A DNA stretch of 64,000 bases from contig CM068320.1 of NCBI GenBank assembly GCA_034766995.1, positions 22,100,812 through 22,164,811 of the forward strand, read 5' to 3'. Made by a program: the position numbers and the translations under genes. Below the pieces are notes generated by a model. It worked only from the letters and a program-made list of their open reading frames with translations. It did not search any database and was not told the DNA's origin. Below are positions 48,992 through 61,041 of this stretch, piece by piece. Source of the stretch: Acanthacorydalis orientalis. Taxonomy: Eukaryota > Arthropoda > Insecta > Megaloptera > Corydalidae. Position 1 is the stretch's first letter. Every line of letters begins with the position of its first letter.

Positions 48992-49208
48992 ATACACAAG
49001 ATAAAGTACATTAAATTAATCATTGTTAAGTTATATTATAGTAAAGGTTATGCCCTACTTCAAAGAAAAATTATTATACACGGTGAAATAGAATCGAAAT
49101 GTGTTTCTTAAAATACACTGTGTTTTGTTATCAATTGTAATTTACTAATAGTTTCTTAGCATCTTAGATTGTGTGTTTGAATTTATTTAGCATTTACTTT
49201 TAACAAAG
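45371..49208. other. AT-rich non-coding stretch
   Basis: No gene recognised. (TA)n at about 45748-45806, 46366-46381, 47454-47492 and 48917-48990 (with CT repeats before it at 48890). An 86-codon frame at 46494-46754 in a slightly GC-richer patch has no family match I know and is probably chance. Confidence 0.6.
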
Positions 49209-49581
49209 CATTTCTAAATGTTTTTCTCAATCTCAAAATATCAAGGTTTCTTCTTATAATTTTAATATAAATTATTCTTTATGAAATATATTTTAATTAT
49301 AATCAAACAATTATTAAAACTGTATTAATTTTCGAAAATACTTCATTTTTTATTGATTTTTCGAATGTTAATATTTATACTTTATATATATTACATATAT
49401 TACATTTTAAGCATTTCTAAATGTTTTTTCTCATTCTAAAAATATCAAGGTTTGTTATTTTTTTTTAATATATATTAATCTTTAAGTAATGTATTTTAAT
49501 TGTAATCAAACAATTATTAAAAATGTATTAATTTTTGAAAATACTTTATTTTTTATTGATTTTTGAAATGTTTATATTAAT

Positions 49582-49621
<40 letters not shown>

Positions 49622-50073
49622 ACATATATTACATTTTAATCATTTCTAAATGTTTTTTCTTATTCTAAACATATCAAGGTTTCTTATTTTTTTTAACATA
49701 AATTATCTTTAAGTAATGCATTTTAATTGTAATCAAACAATTATTAAAAATGTGTTAAATTTGAAAATACTTTATTTTTGGTGATTTTTTGAATATTAAC
49801 ATTTATATTTTATATACGAGTATATATATATATATAAATAATTTACATATATTACATTTTTAAGCATTTCTAAATGTTTTTCTCATTCTAAAAATATCAA
49901 GGTTTCTTATTTTTTTTTAATATAAATTATTCTTTAAGTAATGCATTTTAATTGTAACCAAACAATTATTAAAATGGTATTAATTTTTGAAAATACTTTA
50001 TTTTGTATTGATTTTTCGAATATTAATATTTATACTTTATATATATATATAATTTACATATATTACATTTTAA
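49209..50073. repeat. Tandem array, 203-229-bp units (4 copies)
   Basis: Units start near 49209, 49411, 49640 and 49864 at CATTTCTAAATGTTTTT. Each goes on with ATATCAAGGTTTCTT, AATCAAACAATTATTAAAA and TGAAAATACTT, and ends in a (TA)n stretch of variable length followed by ACATATATTACATTTTAA. Differences in spacing come mostly from the (TA)n part. Confidence 0.9.
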
Positions 50074-50250
50074 TTTAATATGTCCATACACAAACGTCTA
50101 TTTAATCTTATTAACTCTATATTTTAAACCAGTCAAATAGTTTTCACAATTTGGAGCTTCTGAAAGATTAAGTATCTGAAAACTGGTTGCACTGTTTTAT
50201 CTTAATCAAAATCTTGACAATTATCAAATAACATTAAGTGATTTTTACTT

Positions 50251-50289
<39 letters not shown>

Positions 50290-50290
50290 G

Positions 50291-50345
<55 letters not shown>
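50074..50345. other. AT-rich spacer with a TA tract
   Basis: Single-copy sequence to about 50250, then a (TA)n block to 50345. No gene seen. Confidence 0.55.
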
Positions 50346-50348
<3 letters not shown>

Positions 50349-50455
50349 GAAAAGAGAGGCATTAAACAGTACAAAATTGAAAATCATGGAAGAGATCTGG
50401 ATCTTTATATAGCAGTGGATTAACAGAGGTTGTTGTTGTTGTTGATGATGATGAA
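50346..50455 (+). mobile_element. LINE 3' end with trinucleotide tail
   Basis: TACAAAATTGAAAATCATGG and GCAGTGGATTAACAG match the 3' end of the LINE relic at 33035-33835 (there on the minus strand). After this comes a tail of GTT repeats and GAT repeats (about 50428-50453), in place of the TAA-type tail of the other copy. Only the last 80 or so bases of the element are present. (TA)n lies directly on both sides. Confidence 0.65.
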
Positions 50456-50462
50456 ATATATA

Positions 50463-50530
<68 letters not shown>

Positions 50531-50531
<1 letters not shown>

Positions 50532-50725
50532 TGGAGACTCAATTAAAGCTTCCACATGAAGGTATTACAAAAATCGCAAAAATGAAACAATCATGTTATA
50601 TTTATTTGGTATTTTAATTCAATTCAATACTAAAATAAAATTGAACTAAAATAATAAATAAAAAATAATATTATTTTTTTTAATTCTTGCAATTTTTGTA
50701 ATACCTTCATGCAAAAACCCATTTA
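50531..50725. mobile_element. Hairpin MITE, copy 3 (diverged)
   Basis: The left arm contains CTCAATTAAAGCTTCCACAT then GAAGGTATTACAAAAAT. The reverse complement of the right arm repeats GCATGAAGGTATTACAAAAAT. The inner stem (GGTATTTTAATTCAA against TTGAACTAAAATAATAA) resembles copy 2 at 29535. The outer right end is degraded, so the right boundary is approximate. Confidence 0.65.
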
Positions 50726-50922
50726 TCAATGTAGATTATATATATATACGTATTAAATCCAAATGTAATAAAATATTTTTATATAAAATATTTTAAATAT
50801 ATTATATATCTATTTTTAAAATAAAGCTATGTTAACATAAAGAATATTCAAATTTGTAAGAAACAGCAATTACAATAATCATCAGTTGATATTAATAAAA
50901 AAGCCACACCACGTACAAATTT

Positions 50923-50981
<59 letters not shown>

Positions 50982-51389
50982 ATACACGTGTATAAATATT
51001 TTTCATTTAACACTTTGAAATTATTCTAAAATTGGACATGTTTGAAATAACAATTAAAATAAACTACTAGTGTTTTAAAAAAAACTACCTGAATTGATAA
51101 TTTAAAATATGTATTATATTTATTTACATATTATTAACATACGTATCGAATTATACATAATATTAATTTTTATTTTTAACTTCTTTTTGAAAATAAATAA
51201 TCTGTAATAATGTTTCTTCATCGGTAATATTAGAATTATATATTAAATAACAATGGAAATATATAAGCAAAACGTCTATCGAACAATTTTTATTTGACGT
51301 TGCAAAATTTAATGAAATGTAATATTTAATGAACATTAGTAACAATTATTAAAATTCTTGATATAAATATACACATACACACACACACA

Positions 51390-51426
<37 letters not shown>

Positions 51427-52059
51427 AAAATAATTAATTAGTTTATTGCGTGTTGAGATCTAATCTTAATTATTTTAGTAGTTGTACTTGGGATTACATT
51501 TTTGAAGTTAAATTTTTTAATCGTGTTATTAATATGGATGTATCATATTAGCTTAATTTCATGGAAACTAAGAAAACGAGCCTTGCATTACGAAATTCGA
51601 ATACATTTTTTTTATAAATTTAATTAAACCGTTCTTGTATCACGCAATTTCATTCAGAAGTATAAGCTTCGAAAATATTCGTTAACATTTTTTTTTAATT
51701 ATGTTTTTAGCGTTCACGTATTTTCTTTTATATGAAATTATTTAATACAATTTTCATTATTAGTGACGAAATAAGTAATTAATTCGTTTTTATGCACAGT
51801 GCTCTGAAATTGAAATAAGAGACAGCTTAAGAAAAATTATTAAAAATGTATTGAAGTTTGATTATCTTTGAGTTTTTAAGCGTTGTTTTATTAATTGGAT
51901 TGTTGAAAAGTAATAGGATTAATTCTGTAATTCATGGAGTATTAACAGTGTAACAATATGCTGAGTATCGATTATTAACAGGTTTTATTTCTACTTATTC
52001 AGTTTGAATTTTAACTCGATAGCGTTGATTGATTTTCAAAAAATATAAGGAGAGTAAAT

Positions 52060-52133
<74 letters not shown>

Positions 52134-53154
52134 TATTATTTTATTGAATATGGATTGAATAGTTTGCTGATGGGAGGCATAGAGACTGTCCTCACCTATG
52201 TGCTGTGTATAGAGATGAATGATTTTAATAGCAAACATTTTCTGATCGTATCATAGATCATGAAGAGTAAAGAATTTTTCACAATCCTCATTGAATTCTC
52301 TTGACTTCATAAACAGAACATTTTTCGAATATTCAATTAAATTCAATTTTCCAAAAAAAGAATCCTTTGAAAAAATGTTCAAAACTGATCTGACTTGATT
52401 TTACCCGCATTGTCCTAATCTGGTTTAACCTGACCAGACGAGACAAGTTTAATTATCTCTAGAAGAAAACAGGAAGAAAACACAACCAAGTTGTTGACAA
52501 CTAGTCATCTCTCATCCAACACAAACATTTTAAACCGTTTGTGTCAATAAGGCTCGGTACTGGTATTGTTCTTGTCAATTCGAATTTGTAAAGCAAATGA
52601 AGAAGCAAAATGTTCAATCGCAATATATATATATATATATTCAAGTTATGTGTAAGATATTAATATGAAAGACTAAGTATGTGTATGAACAACTGAAGCA
52701 AATTTTCTATAAAAATATTATATCTCTAGCATTGAATTTTGCTGGCTTCTAAATTTTTTTAAACAATATTGGTACAGGATTTTCAGTAAAAATTGATTAT
52801 AATTTAATTCAGCAAACATTACTAGAATTGTTGAAAATATTTTCGTTTTGTTACTATTCTTATCAATTCTAAACTGCAATCAGTTTAAAATTGTCCAGTG
52901 TTCGATTCATTTTTATTAATTTACAATCTAAAAAAATCATGTTGCAATATTTGTAAATATATGAGCGTGACTTCTTTATAAAATAAATTCAGATAATTTT
53001 CCGTGTACATCAATAATATCCTTATGTGATATCATACAGAATTTTATCATGTATACACAATTATTTAGTATTTATTTTTCACACTTTTATTACAAACTCT
53101 ACAATGACTCTACTCTTTCTTCATTTATTCGATTTAAACTAATGCTATAAAGTT
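50726..53154. other. AT-rich non-coding stretch
   Basis: No gene recognised. (TA)n at about 50930-50981, 51391-51422 (after a CA run), 52063-52138 and 52623-52640. Confidence 0.65.
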
Positions 53155-53540
53155 TTAGCTCTTCTTCTTCTTCTTCTTCGATTGCTCTACAGCTCAAATC
53201 GAGCATTGGCCTCCTTGTACCAGAAATCAAATCTAAATTCCGTATTACTCGTTTGCCGTTACATCTATCCAGTGTCCATTAGCTTATTTTCAGGTTTAGT
53301 TTGTTATTTTATGAGGTGGGGTTGTTAACTCCACGCCCGACCCTCTTTCCGGTAGACCATTCTCCAGTTCTCGCTAGATTTGACCTCACTCGCCATCAGG
53401 ATTGGGTACCCGATCTTGATTGAGGTTACTCAGGTTACCAGGATTGACCACTTGGATTTGAGAGTCGGAATTGAATAAGAGAGGATATGCGACGCTAGCT
53501 GCAGTCGGCGTCGTGTGGTAGACTTGCACTACTCCATTTT
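53155..53540 (-). mobile_element. Probable retroelement 3' UTR fragment
   Basis: A GC-richer block that stands out from its surroundings. Read on the minus strand it ends GAGCTGTAGAGCAATCGAAG followed by a GAA-repeat (53159-53182), the kind of tail left by non-LTR elements. Inside it has GAGGTGGGGTTGTTAACTCC. No protein frame. The class assignment rests on the tail and composition. Confidence 0.4.
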
Positions 53541-53644
53541 AACCTCAGTTTCAGCTATTACTTAATGATAAATATACAAATTAGTATGTAACATATAGCT
53601 ATACAGTTTTTAGGAGATAAAAAAGTAGCTTCATTACTTATCTA

Positions 53645-53701
<57 letters not shown>

Positions 53702-53702
53702 T

Positions 53703-53746
<44 letters not shown>

Positions 53747-53749
53747 GAG
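53541..53749. other. TA-tract region before the array
   Basis: Short AT-rich sequence, then two (TA)n blocks at about 53643-53744. Confidence 0.55.
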
Positions 53750-53967
53750 TAAAACTCATCGAGAACACAATTTCATGTAAAAATCAAAAATAATATTGTT
53801 TATCAATTTTCTATAATTGAAGAAAGGATCAAATAAAGGAATTAATTCATAAACTCAATCAATGTTGAGTAATATTTCGTATAAGTAATAAAGTTTGGAA
53901 TATTGAAACAAATTTTAAAACCAGTGTTTGATTAAGTGATTGAATGATTTTCAAACGTGGAAGATTG

Positions 53968-54002
<35 letters not shown>

Positions 54003-54003
<1 letters not shown>

Positions 54004-55295
54004 CACATGGATCAATAAGTCCCGAGACTAACCCAGAGATGGTGCTCGTAGCAAACCAGTAACCAGGTCTTTCTAGAGTACTAACCTTTACTTAAAACGT
54101 GTTAAAATTTTAAGTCGATCGGACCAGAAACAGCTGAGTTATCGAGGTTGGAGTAAAGTCGTTTTGTAGTTTGTTTAAAAAATGGAAAAAACCGAGTTTC
54201 GTGTTCTGATAAAACATTGTTTTTTAATGGGTAAAAACACCGTGCAAGCGAAACAATGGATTGAAAAATGTTACCCGGACTCTTGTCCATCAAAAGCAAC
54301 GATTTATCGGTGGTTTGCCGAGTTTAAACGTGGTCGTACCGAGACAAACGACGCGGAACGCTCGGGTAGACCTGTGGAAGCCGTTACACCGGAAAATGTG
54401 AGTGAAGTGACAAAAATTATACTGAAAGATCGTAAAGTGAAGCTCCGTGAGATTGCTGAGATGACACAGATATCATATGGAAGTGTATTTACTATCCTTC
54501 ATGAAAAATTGAGCATGAAAAAGGTTTTTTCCAAGTGGGTGCCGCGATTGCTTTCGATGGAACAAAAACAGCAACGAGTCGATGATTCAGAAAGCTGTTT
54601 ATCGCTATTTACTCGCAACAAAAAAGATTTCTTGCGTCGTTACGTGACCATGGACGAAACATGGATACATCACTACACTCCAGAGTCGAAGCGGCAGTCA
54701 TCTGAGTGGCGCACAGATGGCGAAAGCCGTCCGAAGCGTCCGAAAACGCAGCAGTCAGCTGGCAAAGTCATGGCGTCAGTTTTTTGGGATACGCATGGCG
54801 TGATTTTCATTGACTATCTCGAAAAAGGTAAATCGATCAACAGTGATTATTATATTGACTTGCTGGTGCGTTTGAAGGAGGAAATCGCAAAAAAACGACC
54901 GCACATGCAGAGAAAAAAAATCCTTTTTCACCAAGACAATGCACCCTGCCACAAGTCGATGAAAACAATGGCAAAATTGAACGAATTGGGCTTTGATCTG
55001 CTTCCCCACCCCCCATACTCGCCAGATTTAGCCCCCAGTGACTACTGGCTCTTTGCTGATCTTAAAAAAATGCTCCAGGGAAAAAGATTTGGCTCAAATG
55101 AGGAGGTCATCGCTGAAACTGAAGCTTATTTTGAAGCGAAAGATAATTTTTTTTATAAACATGGTATTGAAAAATTGGAAAAGCGTTGGAACGATTGTAT
55201 CACCCTAAAAGGTGATTATGTTGATGAATAAAAAAAAATTTTGCAAAAAAAATGTTGTTTTCATTGTTAGTCTCGGGACTTATTGATCCATGTGT
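54003..55295 (+). mobile_element. Mariner element H (Himar1-like), apparently intact
   Basis: 1,293 bp flanked by TA. It has perfect 30-bp terminal inverted repeats, 54003-54032 and 55266-55295, starting ACACATGGATCAATAAGTCC. It sits inside the (TA)n tract of array unit 1. It has the strongest hallmarks of recent mobility in the window: perfect ends and an unbroken gene. Confidence 0.97.
54182..55231 (+). CDS. Mariner transposase, intact (349 aa), Himar1-like
   Basis: Transposase of element H. Residues 1-110 carry the two DNA-binding regions ([14 protein letters not shown] at 38-51; SYGSVFTIL at 98-106), joined by SGRPVE. The linker WVPRLLS is at 119-125. The triad is complete: D158 ([15 protein letters not shown]), D252 ([11 protein letters not shown]) and D287 ([12 protein letters not shown]), with 34 residues between the last two. 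The C-terminus shows [14 protein letters not shown] as in the irritans group, and ends KGDYVDE. Length is equal to the transposase at 41534-42583 and within a residue of Himar1. The two proteins share motifs but differ along much of their length, so they are separate lineages. The start is the first ATG of the frame, 150 bp inside the left repeat. No lesion seen. Confidence 0.95.
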   Translation: MEKTEFRVLIKHCFLMGKNTVQAKQWIEKCYPDSCPSKATIYRWFAEFKRGRTETNDAERSGRPVEAVTPENVSEVTKIILKDRKVKLREIAEMTQISYGSVFTILHEKLSMKKVFSKWVPRLLSMEQKQQRVDDSESCLSLFTRNKKDFLRRYVTMDETWIHHYTPESKRQSSEWRTDGESRPKRPKTQQSAGKVMASVFWDTHGVIFIDYLEKGKSINSDYYIDLLVRLKEEIAKKRPHMQRKKILFHQDNAPCHKSMKTMAKLNELGFDLLPHPPYSPDLAPSDYWLFADLKKMLQGKRFGSNEEVIAETEAYFEAKDNFFYKHGIEKLEKRWNDCITLKGDYVDE

Positions 55296-55343
55296 TATAT
55301 GTATACATATGTATATATATATATATATGTATACATATGTATA

Positions 55344-55413
<70 letters not shown>

Positions 55414-55702
55414 ATATGAATGTATAAATTTTCATAAAATTTATTCAAACTTCTACTAATATATTATTGAGTTTTTGATTTTTATTATTGAATATAAAGT
55501 ACAGTATAAAACTCATCGAGAACACAATTTCATGTAAAAATCAAATATAATATTGTTTATCAATTTTCTATAATTGAAGAAATAAAGGAATTAATTCATA
55601 AACTCAATCAATGTTAAGTAATGAAGATTGGAATATTGAAACAAATTTTAAGACTAGTGTTTGATTAAGTGATTGAATGATTTTCAAATGTGGAAAATTG
55701 TC

Positions 55703-55765
<63 letters not shown>

Positions 55766-56079
55766 CAGCATATGAATGTATAAATTTTCATAAAATTTAT
55801 TCAAACTGCTAGTAATATATTATTTAGTTTTTGATTTTTATTATTGAATATAAAGTACAGTATAAAACTCATCGAGAACACAATTTCATGTTAAATCAAA
55901 AATAATATTGTTTATTAATTTTCTGTAATTGAAGAAAGGATCCAATAAAGGAATTAATTCATAAACTCAATCAATGTTGAATAATATTTCGTAGAAGTAA
56001 TAAAGATTGGAATATTGAAACAAATTTTAAGACCACTGTTTGATTAAGTGATTGAATGATTTTCAAACATGGAAGATTG

Positions 56080-56145
<66 letters not shown>

Positions 56146-56148
<3 letters not shown>

Positions 56149-57362
56149 GCTTCGAGTGTCATAAAGAGTACAAATAATTTATTTCACAAGTCCATATAAG
56201 AAGTGGTTGTATAAAGTCAACATGATTATAAACATTATATTTGTGGAAATGTGAAAATGTCAATTTACTCTATGTGAATATTTAATAAAATACTGACATA
56301 TAAATCACACTAACGATTCAGAAATTGATTTAAACTTGAGATATGCAATTTATGTGGCAGTCTTTAATGTTCTTGATTTAAGCGCTGTAATACACGCATT
56401 CCATAGAAAAGGTAAAATATTAGCTTTTATTACACAATACGGTTTAAGTACTAAGATCTTTGTAGAGAGGTAAACGCGTATATTACTATGAATGTACATA
56501 AAATAATGTTTTCCGAAGAATAATAGTTCGTATGATTAATATTTATTTCGTATTATGTACTGCGCGAGCAGCGAACGTTATTGTTATAAATCTTATTCGT
56601 TCACCAAACATTAGCTTATCTCTTAAGATAAATACAGTACATAAGGATAGCGCACGTATATACAAATACAAGTACGGACGGATAATACGAAATGTCCTTT
56701 TTGAAGAAAAAAAAATCCCGTCTATTCATTATATCAGTCGCTGTTGCTCGTTTCATAAGTAGCCGACATTTGTGATAATATCGTTGCGAGATAAAGGCAG
56801 CCGTTCGTAATTCACGTGTTCCTCAATGGTATTTTCTCACTTTGCTGCACATTCGACGACCGTCGGCGTAGACCGCGTGTCTAGCATTCCAACGCCTGCG
56901 GGAGCTAGCGTCCCGTCGTGTCGAGTGTGGCCTCCCTTGTGGCAGACACCACGGTCCTTTTTGACCGATTAGCACGACATCGAACAGTGAATCATTGATA
57001 CAGCGACCGATGGATGTTTACATGTGAAGAGTGTGATTCTTACAGGTTTTTTGTCCGTTTGAAGGTGTTAGGTCCTAACAGCGCGTATTTTTTTTTTTTA
57101 TTGAAGCAGGTGGTTCGAAAAAGATTAACTTAATAATTCGAGACGAGTAATAATTTCAAGTAATGTCCGAAAATTACCACAGACGGAAGGAGTGATATTT
57201 ACGAGTATTGCTTGAATTATAATTTATGGCATTAATTTTTAATCTCTTATCGATTTTTTACTCTAGTTAGGAGTATTTTTCAAGTCATAAAATATAATTA
57301 AAGCGGTGGATACGTCGAAAAAACTTAAAACTACCAATACGTTCAAAATTATTCACAAGCTC

Positions 57363-57404
<42 letters not shown>
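56146..57404. other. Non-coding stretch with a GC-rich island
   Basis: No confident gene. The island at about 56770-57010 is among the most GC-rich in the window, contains CACGTG at about 56812 and an open frame of 48 codons (56826-56972). It could be a promoter, a 5' exon or a conserved element. (TA)n at about 57365-57404 leads into the next mariner. Confidence 0.5.
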
Positions 57405-57407
<3 letters not shown>

Positions 57408-58621
57408 AGTTGGCCAATAAGTAATGTCGTTTATTCTATTTTCAAAACAAAAGACCAATTGGTAACCTACAAAACGCATGTACAGTCTAAAAGATGAGAC
57501 TTTAACTTGTAATTGTTTTAAAAAAAACATTTTGATTTGAAGATGAAAAATGTGAAGATGTGTTTTCATCCAATTATGCTTTTTATTTCCGCAGAAGTAG
57601 AAGTGCGGTACGAAAGATTTCTGATGTGCATGATGATGGTGCTGTGAATGAATGAATGGTGCAAAGATGGTTCAAAAAGGTTCGTGATGGAGACTTTAGT
57701 CTTATCTATGATAAACGCTCTGGCAGAACTGTCGAGATTGATAGCGATCAAATGTCTTGTCTAATTGGGAATAATCCACGTTATACCACGCGAGAGATTG
57801 CAGAAATGTTAAGAATATTGAAATCCGGCGTTGAGAAACATTTGCAACGACTTGGTGTGGTTTCCAGATATGATGTTTGGGTTCCGCACAATTTAAGCTA
57901 AAGAAATTTAGTCGATCGAATTTCGACTTGAGATTCATTGCTAAAACGCAATAATACCGCACCATTTTTGAAATGGATTATTACTGGATATGAAAAATCA
58001 ATTGTCTACAATAATGTGACACGGAGGAGAAACCAGGATTAATCTCGTTAAGTTCTTCCAAAGCCGGATTACACCCCAAGAAACTCATCTTATGTGTATG
58101 ATGGGATTAGAAAGGAGTACTCTTTTATGCGTTCCTGCCGCTCAATCAACATATTAATTCCGATAAATACTGTTTACATTTAGATAAACTGAAGAAAAAC
58201 ATTTAGGGAAAACACCCAGAATTTGCTAATAGAAAAGGAGTAGTTTTTCATCAAGATAATGCGAGGCTACACGTATCTTTACAGACTCAAGAAAAATTGA
58301 GAAAACTGAATTGGAATGTGTTTATTCATCCACCATATTCACCGGACCTAGCACCGTCATATTTCCACTTATTTTGTTCTTTGCAAACTTTCCTTAATGT
58401 TTTTTTATTATTATTATTTAGAGGCCTGTGAAATGCATGTTTCAAGATTTTTTGCTGAAAAACATAACTAATTCTGGGAATATGATATTATGAAACTGCC
58501 TACAAGAAGCCAAAATGTCATTGTTCATAATGGTCAATATATTATTTAAAAAAATTCTATATTAAAAATAAAAACTCACCGAGATATTTACTGGGAAATC
58601 CGACATTACTTATTTGCCAAC

Positions 58622-58625
<4 letters not shown>
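57405..58625 (+). mobile_element. Mariner element G2, decayed
   Basis: 1,221 bp between (TA)n tracts. The left end starts TTGAGTTGGCCAATAAGTAA and the right end in reverse complement TTGGGTTGGCAAATAAGTAA, both followed by TGTCG. Same family as G1 (43849-45102). Confidence 0.87.
57543..58549 (+). pseudogene. Broken mariner transposase (element G2)
   Basis: Open at 57656-57901 (VQRWFKKVRDGDFSLIYDKR to WVPHNLS), then TAA at the same point as G1. The first catalytic motif reads TGYEKS, so Asp is replaced by Tyr at about 57987. After this come repeated stops and frameshifts: SSKAGLHPKK, KGVVFHQDNAR-like and SPDLAPS-like pieces in different frames. The region after the third motif has an inserted TTATTATTATT run. 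It ends HNGQYII at 58549. Confidence 0.82.
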
Positions 58626-58684
<59 letters not shown>

Positions 58685-58704
58685 ATATTCGATTAATTTG
58701 TAAC

Positions 58705-59365
58705 ACGCAATAATAACGAACCATTTTTGAAATGGATTGTTACTGGATATGAAAAATCATTTATCTACAATAATGTGACACGAAGAAGATACACGAAGAC
58801 GAAACCAGAATTGATCTTGTTAAGTTCTCCCAAAGCCGGTTTACACCCCAAGAAACTCATGTGGGATTGGAAAGGAGTACTGTTTTATGTGTTCTTTCCG
58901 CTTAATCAAACCATTAATTCTGATACATACTGTTTACATTTAGATGAACTGAAGAAGAACATTAAGGTAAAACGACCAGAATTTCCCAATAGGAAAGGAG
59001 TAGTTTTACACCAAGATAACGCGAGAACACACGTATCTATACAATCTCAACAAAAATTGAGAGAGCTGAAATGGAATGTCTTTATTCATCCATCATACTC
59101 ACCCGACCTAGGACCATAATGTTTCCACTTATTTTGTTCTTTGCAAACTATCCTTAATGTGATTTTATTATTATTTAGAGACCCGTGAAATGCATATATC
59201 AAGATTTTTTGCTGAAAAATATAACAAATTGTGCGAGGACGGTATTATGAAACTGCCCACAAGAAGCCAAAAAGTCATTGTTCATAATGGTCAATAAATT
59301 GTTTAAAAATGTTTTCTATATTAAATTTTTTTTTACCAAGAAATCAGACATTATTTATTGGTCAA

Positions 59366-59368
<3 letters not shown>
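58705..59368 (+). pseudogene. 5'-truncated mariner copy G3
   Basis: Starts abruptly after a (TA)n tract at the point equivalent to the middle of G2 and runs to a right terminal repeat (ACATTATTTATTGGTCAACC). The open frame 58727-59119 reads MKWIVTGYEKSFIYNN, sharing the Asp-to-Tyr change of G2, then SSPKAGLHPKKLMWDWKG. It has the second Asp in LHQDNARTH and YSPDLGP, then TAA where the third Asp motif should be. N-terminal DNA-binding parts and the left repeat are absent. Confidence 0.82.
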
Positions 59369-59420
<52 letters not shown>

Positions 59421-59572
59421 GTATATGGATATAGATAGATAGATGGATACATGGATACACAGACAGATATGTATTTAACAGAAAATAATATTACAATAAC
59501 ATACAAGAATGTAGTTATTATATTATTATGAACGCTACTAGTGTTTAAAATAAAGCAGATATTATATCTATA

Positions 59573-59627
<55 letters not shown>

Positions 59628-61041
59628 ATTATATATTAGGATTTGTAAATTATTTTCAAATCATAACTAAAATCATTTCTGTTATGTTTAACAACTACCT
59701 GAAATTCAGAAACAGTTCTTCGATCACAGACTGTTAGAGATTGAACGGATATTTCATTGTATTTGAATAATAAATTTGGTTGTTTATTGCCTTAAAAATC
59801 AAAGATCTTCGACGTTTATAAAGCTATTGTATCAAATGAAAAAAAAATCTCTTAGCGTGATCGAAATACAGGCGTATAGATTAACATCGCAACCAAGCAG
59901 TCTACCACTACTGATCCACGACATCCGGGCCAATATGTTTTTTTTTCATCAAATTCCATTCGAACAAAACGCTTTAATGGCCCGTCATATATTTTTATAA
60001 TCGTATCTCTTTCACGTCCAAGGACACGAGCCAACTGTTCAGCGGAGAGTGAGTGAGTGAGTGTGAGTAAACGGAGATGGTTCAGCTACTCCCCGCCAGG
60101 TGTCAAACAGTCGGTAGTTACAGATCTGAAAGAGTGAATAGACGATGAGTTATAAAAATAACAACTTATGTCTACATTATATGGTTACAACCCATTACCA
60201 TTATGCTAATGATTTCGGAATATGTCCGTCGAATTAAACGAAATGCACCGGCTAAGACACGCATCTTTCATCTAAACATTTTTATTTTTACGATTCGTGT
60301 TCGTTTTGATAGCCGACATACCGTGATATGCAAATGGGTCCATCGATGGGGTGCACCATTGAGGTCTTTATCTTTTTACAATGTGCCGTATTTTATAAGA
60401 ACAAACCATGCTATAGGTATTTCTTACGCTATATCTTGTATTCATTGTTAATTAGCCCTAATACGTATTAATTACACCAATGATTTTATAAGGCTATCGT
60501 AAACGAATCACAATTTTATTTATTTTTTTAATTCCACTCGTCTTATTTTATCTATCGTTACAAAATATATGTTTCTCAGTGAATAACTATTTAAAAAAAA
60601 TCAGTCATTACATACTAAACATCCAAAGTATGTAAATAATAAAACAAAAGTTTAGAAATTTGTGCCGTTACTTGAAATTTTTCTTGTAAGAGAGATAAGG
60701 ATAATCTTTGTGTTTTCAGTAGTTATGTCTACATTATAGACTATTTCTTAGAGAAGGTTTTAATTTTTAATTTGTTTACTGACCTAGATTTCCAGCAAAT
60801 TAGTTTAACTATTGACAAAGTTTATTAAATTAGTGAAGTTTACTTCCATCACTTAAATTTTAATATTAGTGAGGAACTTCATGTATTGATCCATTTCTGA
60901 CAACGTACATGTAAAGCATTTAAAATTAATAATGAATTTATAATAAATATATTAATGTATAACATTGAAACTTTTATATATTTATTTACAAAAACATTTA
61001 CTTTTATAACATTTAAATGTATAAAAGCGCATATTATAATA
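59369..61041. other. Non-coding stretch with a moderately GC-richer part
   Basis: No gene recognised. (TA)n at about 59369-59422 and 59568-59625, with GATA/GGATACA repeats at 59427-59460. The part 59780-60440 is GC-richer and has a GTGA repeat at about 60048-60066; short frames on both strands have no recognisable family. Confidence 0.55.

Larger units (their letters stand above)
53750..56145. repeat. Tandem array, about 360-bp units (3 copies), split by a mariner
   Basis: Units start at AAAACTCATCGAGAACACAA near 53753, 55509 and 55866. Each contains GAATTAATTCATAAACTCAA and TGATTAAGTGATTGAATGAT, then a (TA)n tract. Units 1 and 2 then go on with GAATGTATAAATTTTCATAA to GAATATAAAGTACAGTAT. 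Unit 1 is interrupted inside its (TA)n by the 1,293-bp mariner at 54003-55295; without it the spacing would be near 460 bp, the excess being (TA)n. Unit 3 ends in (TA)n at about 56145. Confidence 0.9.

Noticed and set aside
59776..60451. Short frames on both strands in a GC-richer patch, considered as a possible gene
   Set aside because: None shows a domain or splice structure; described only as an unassigned region.
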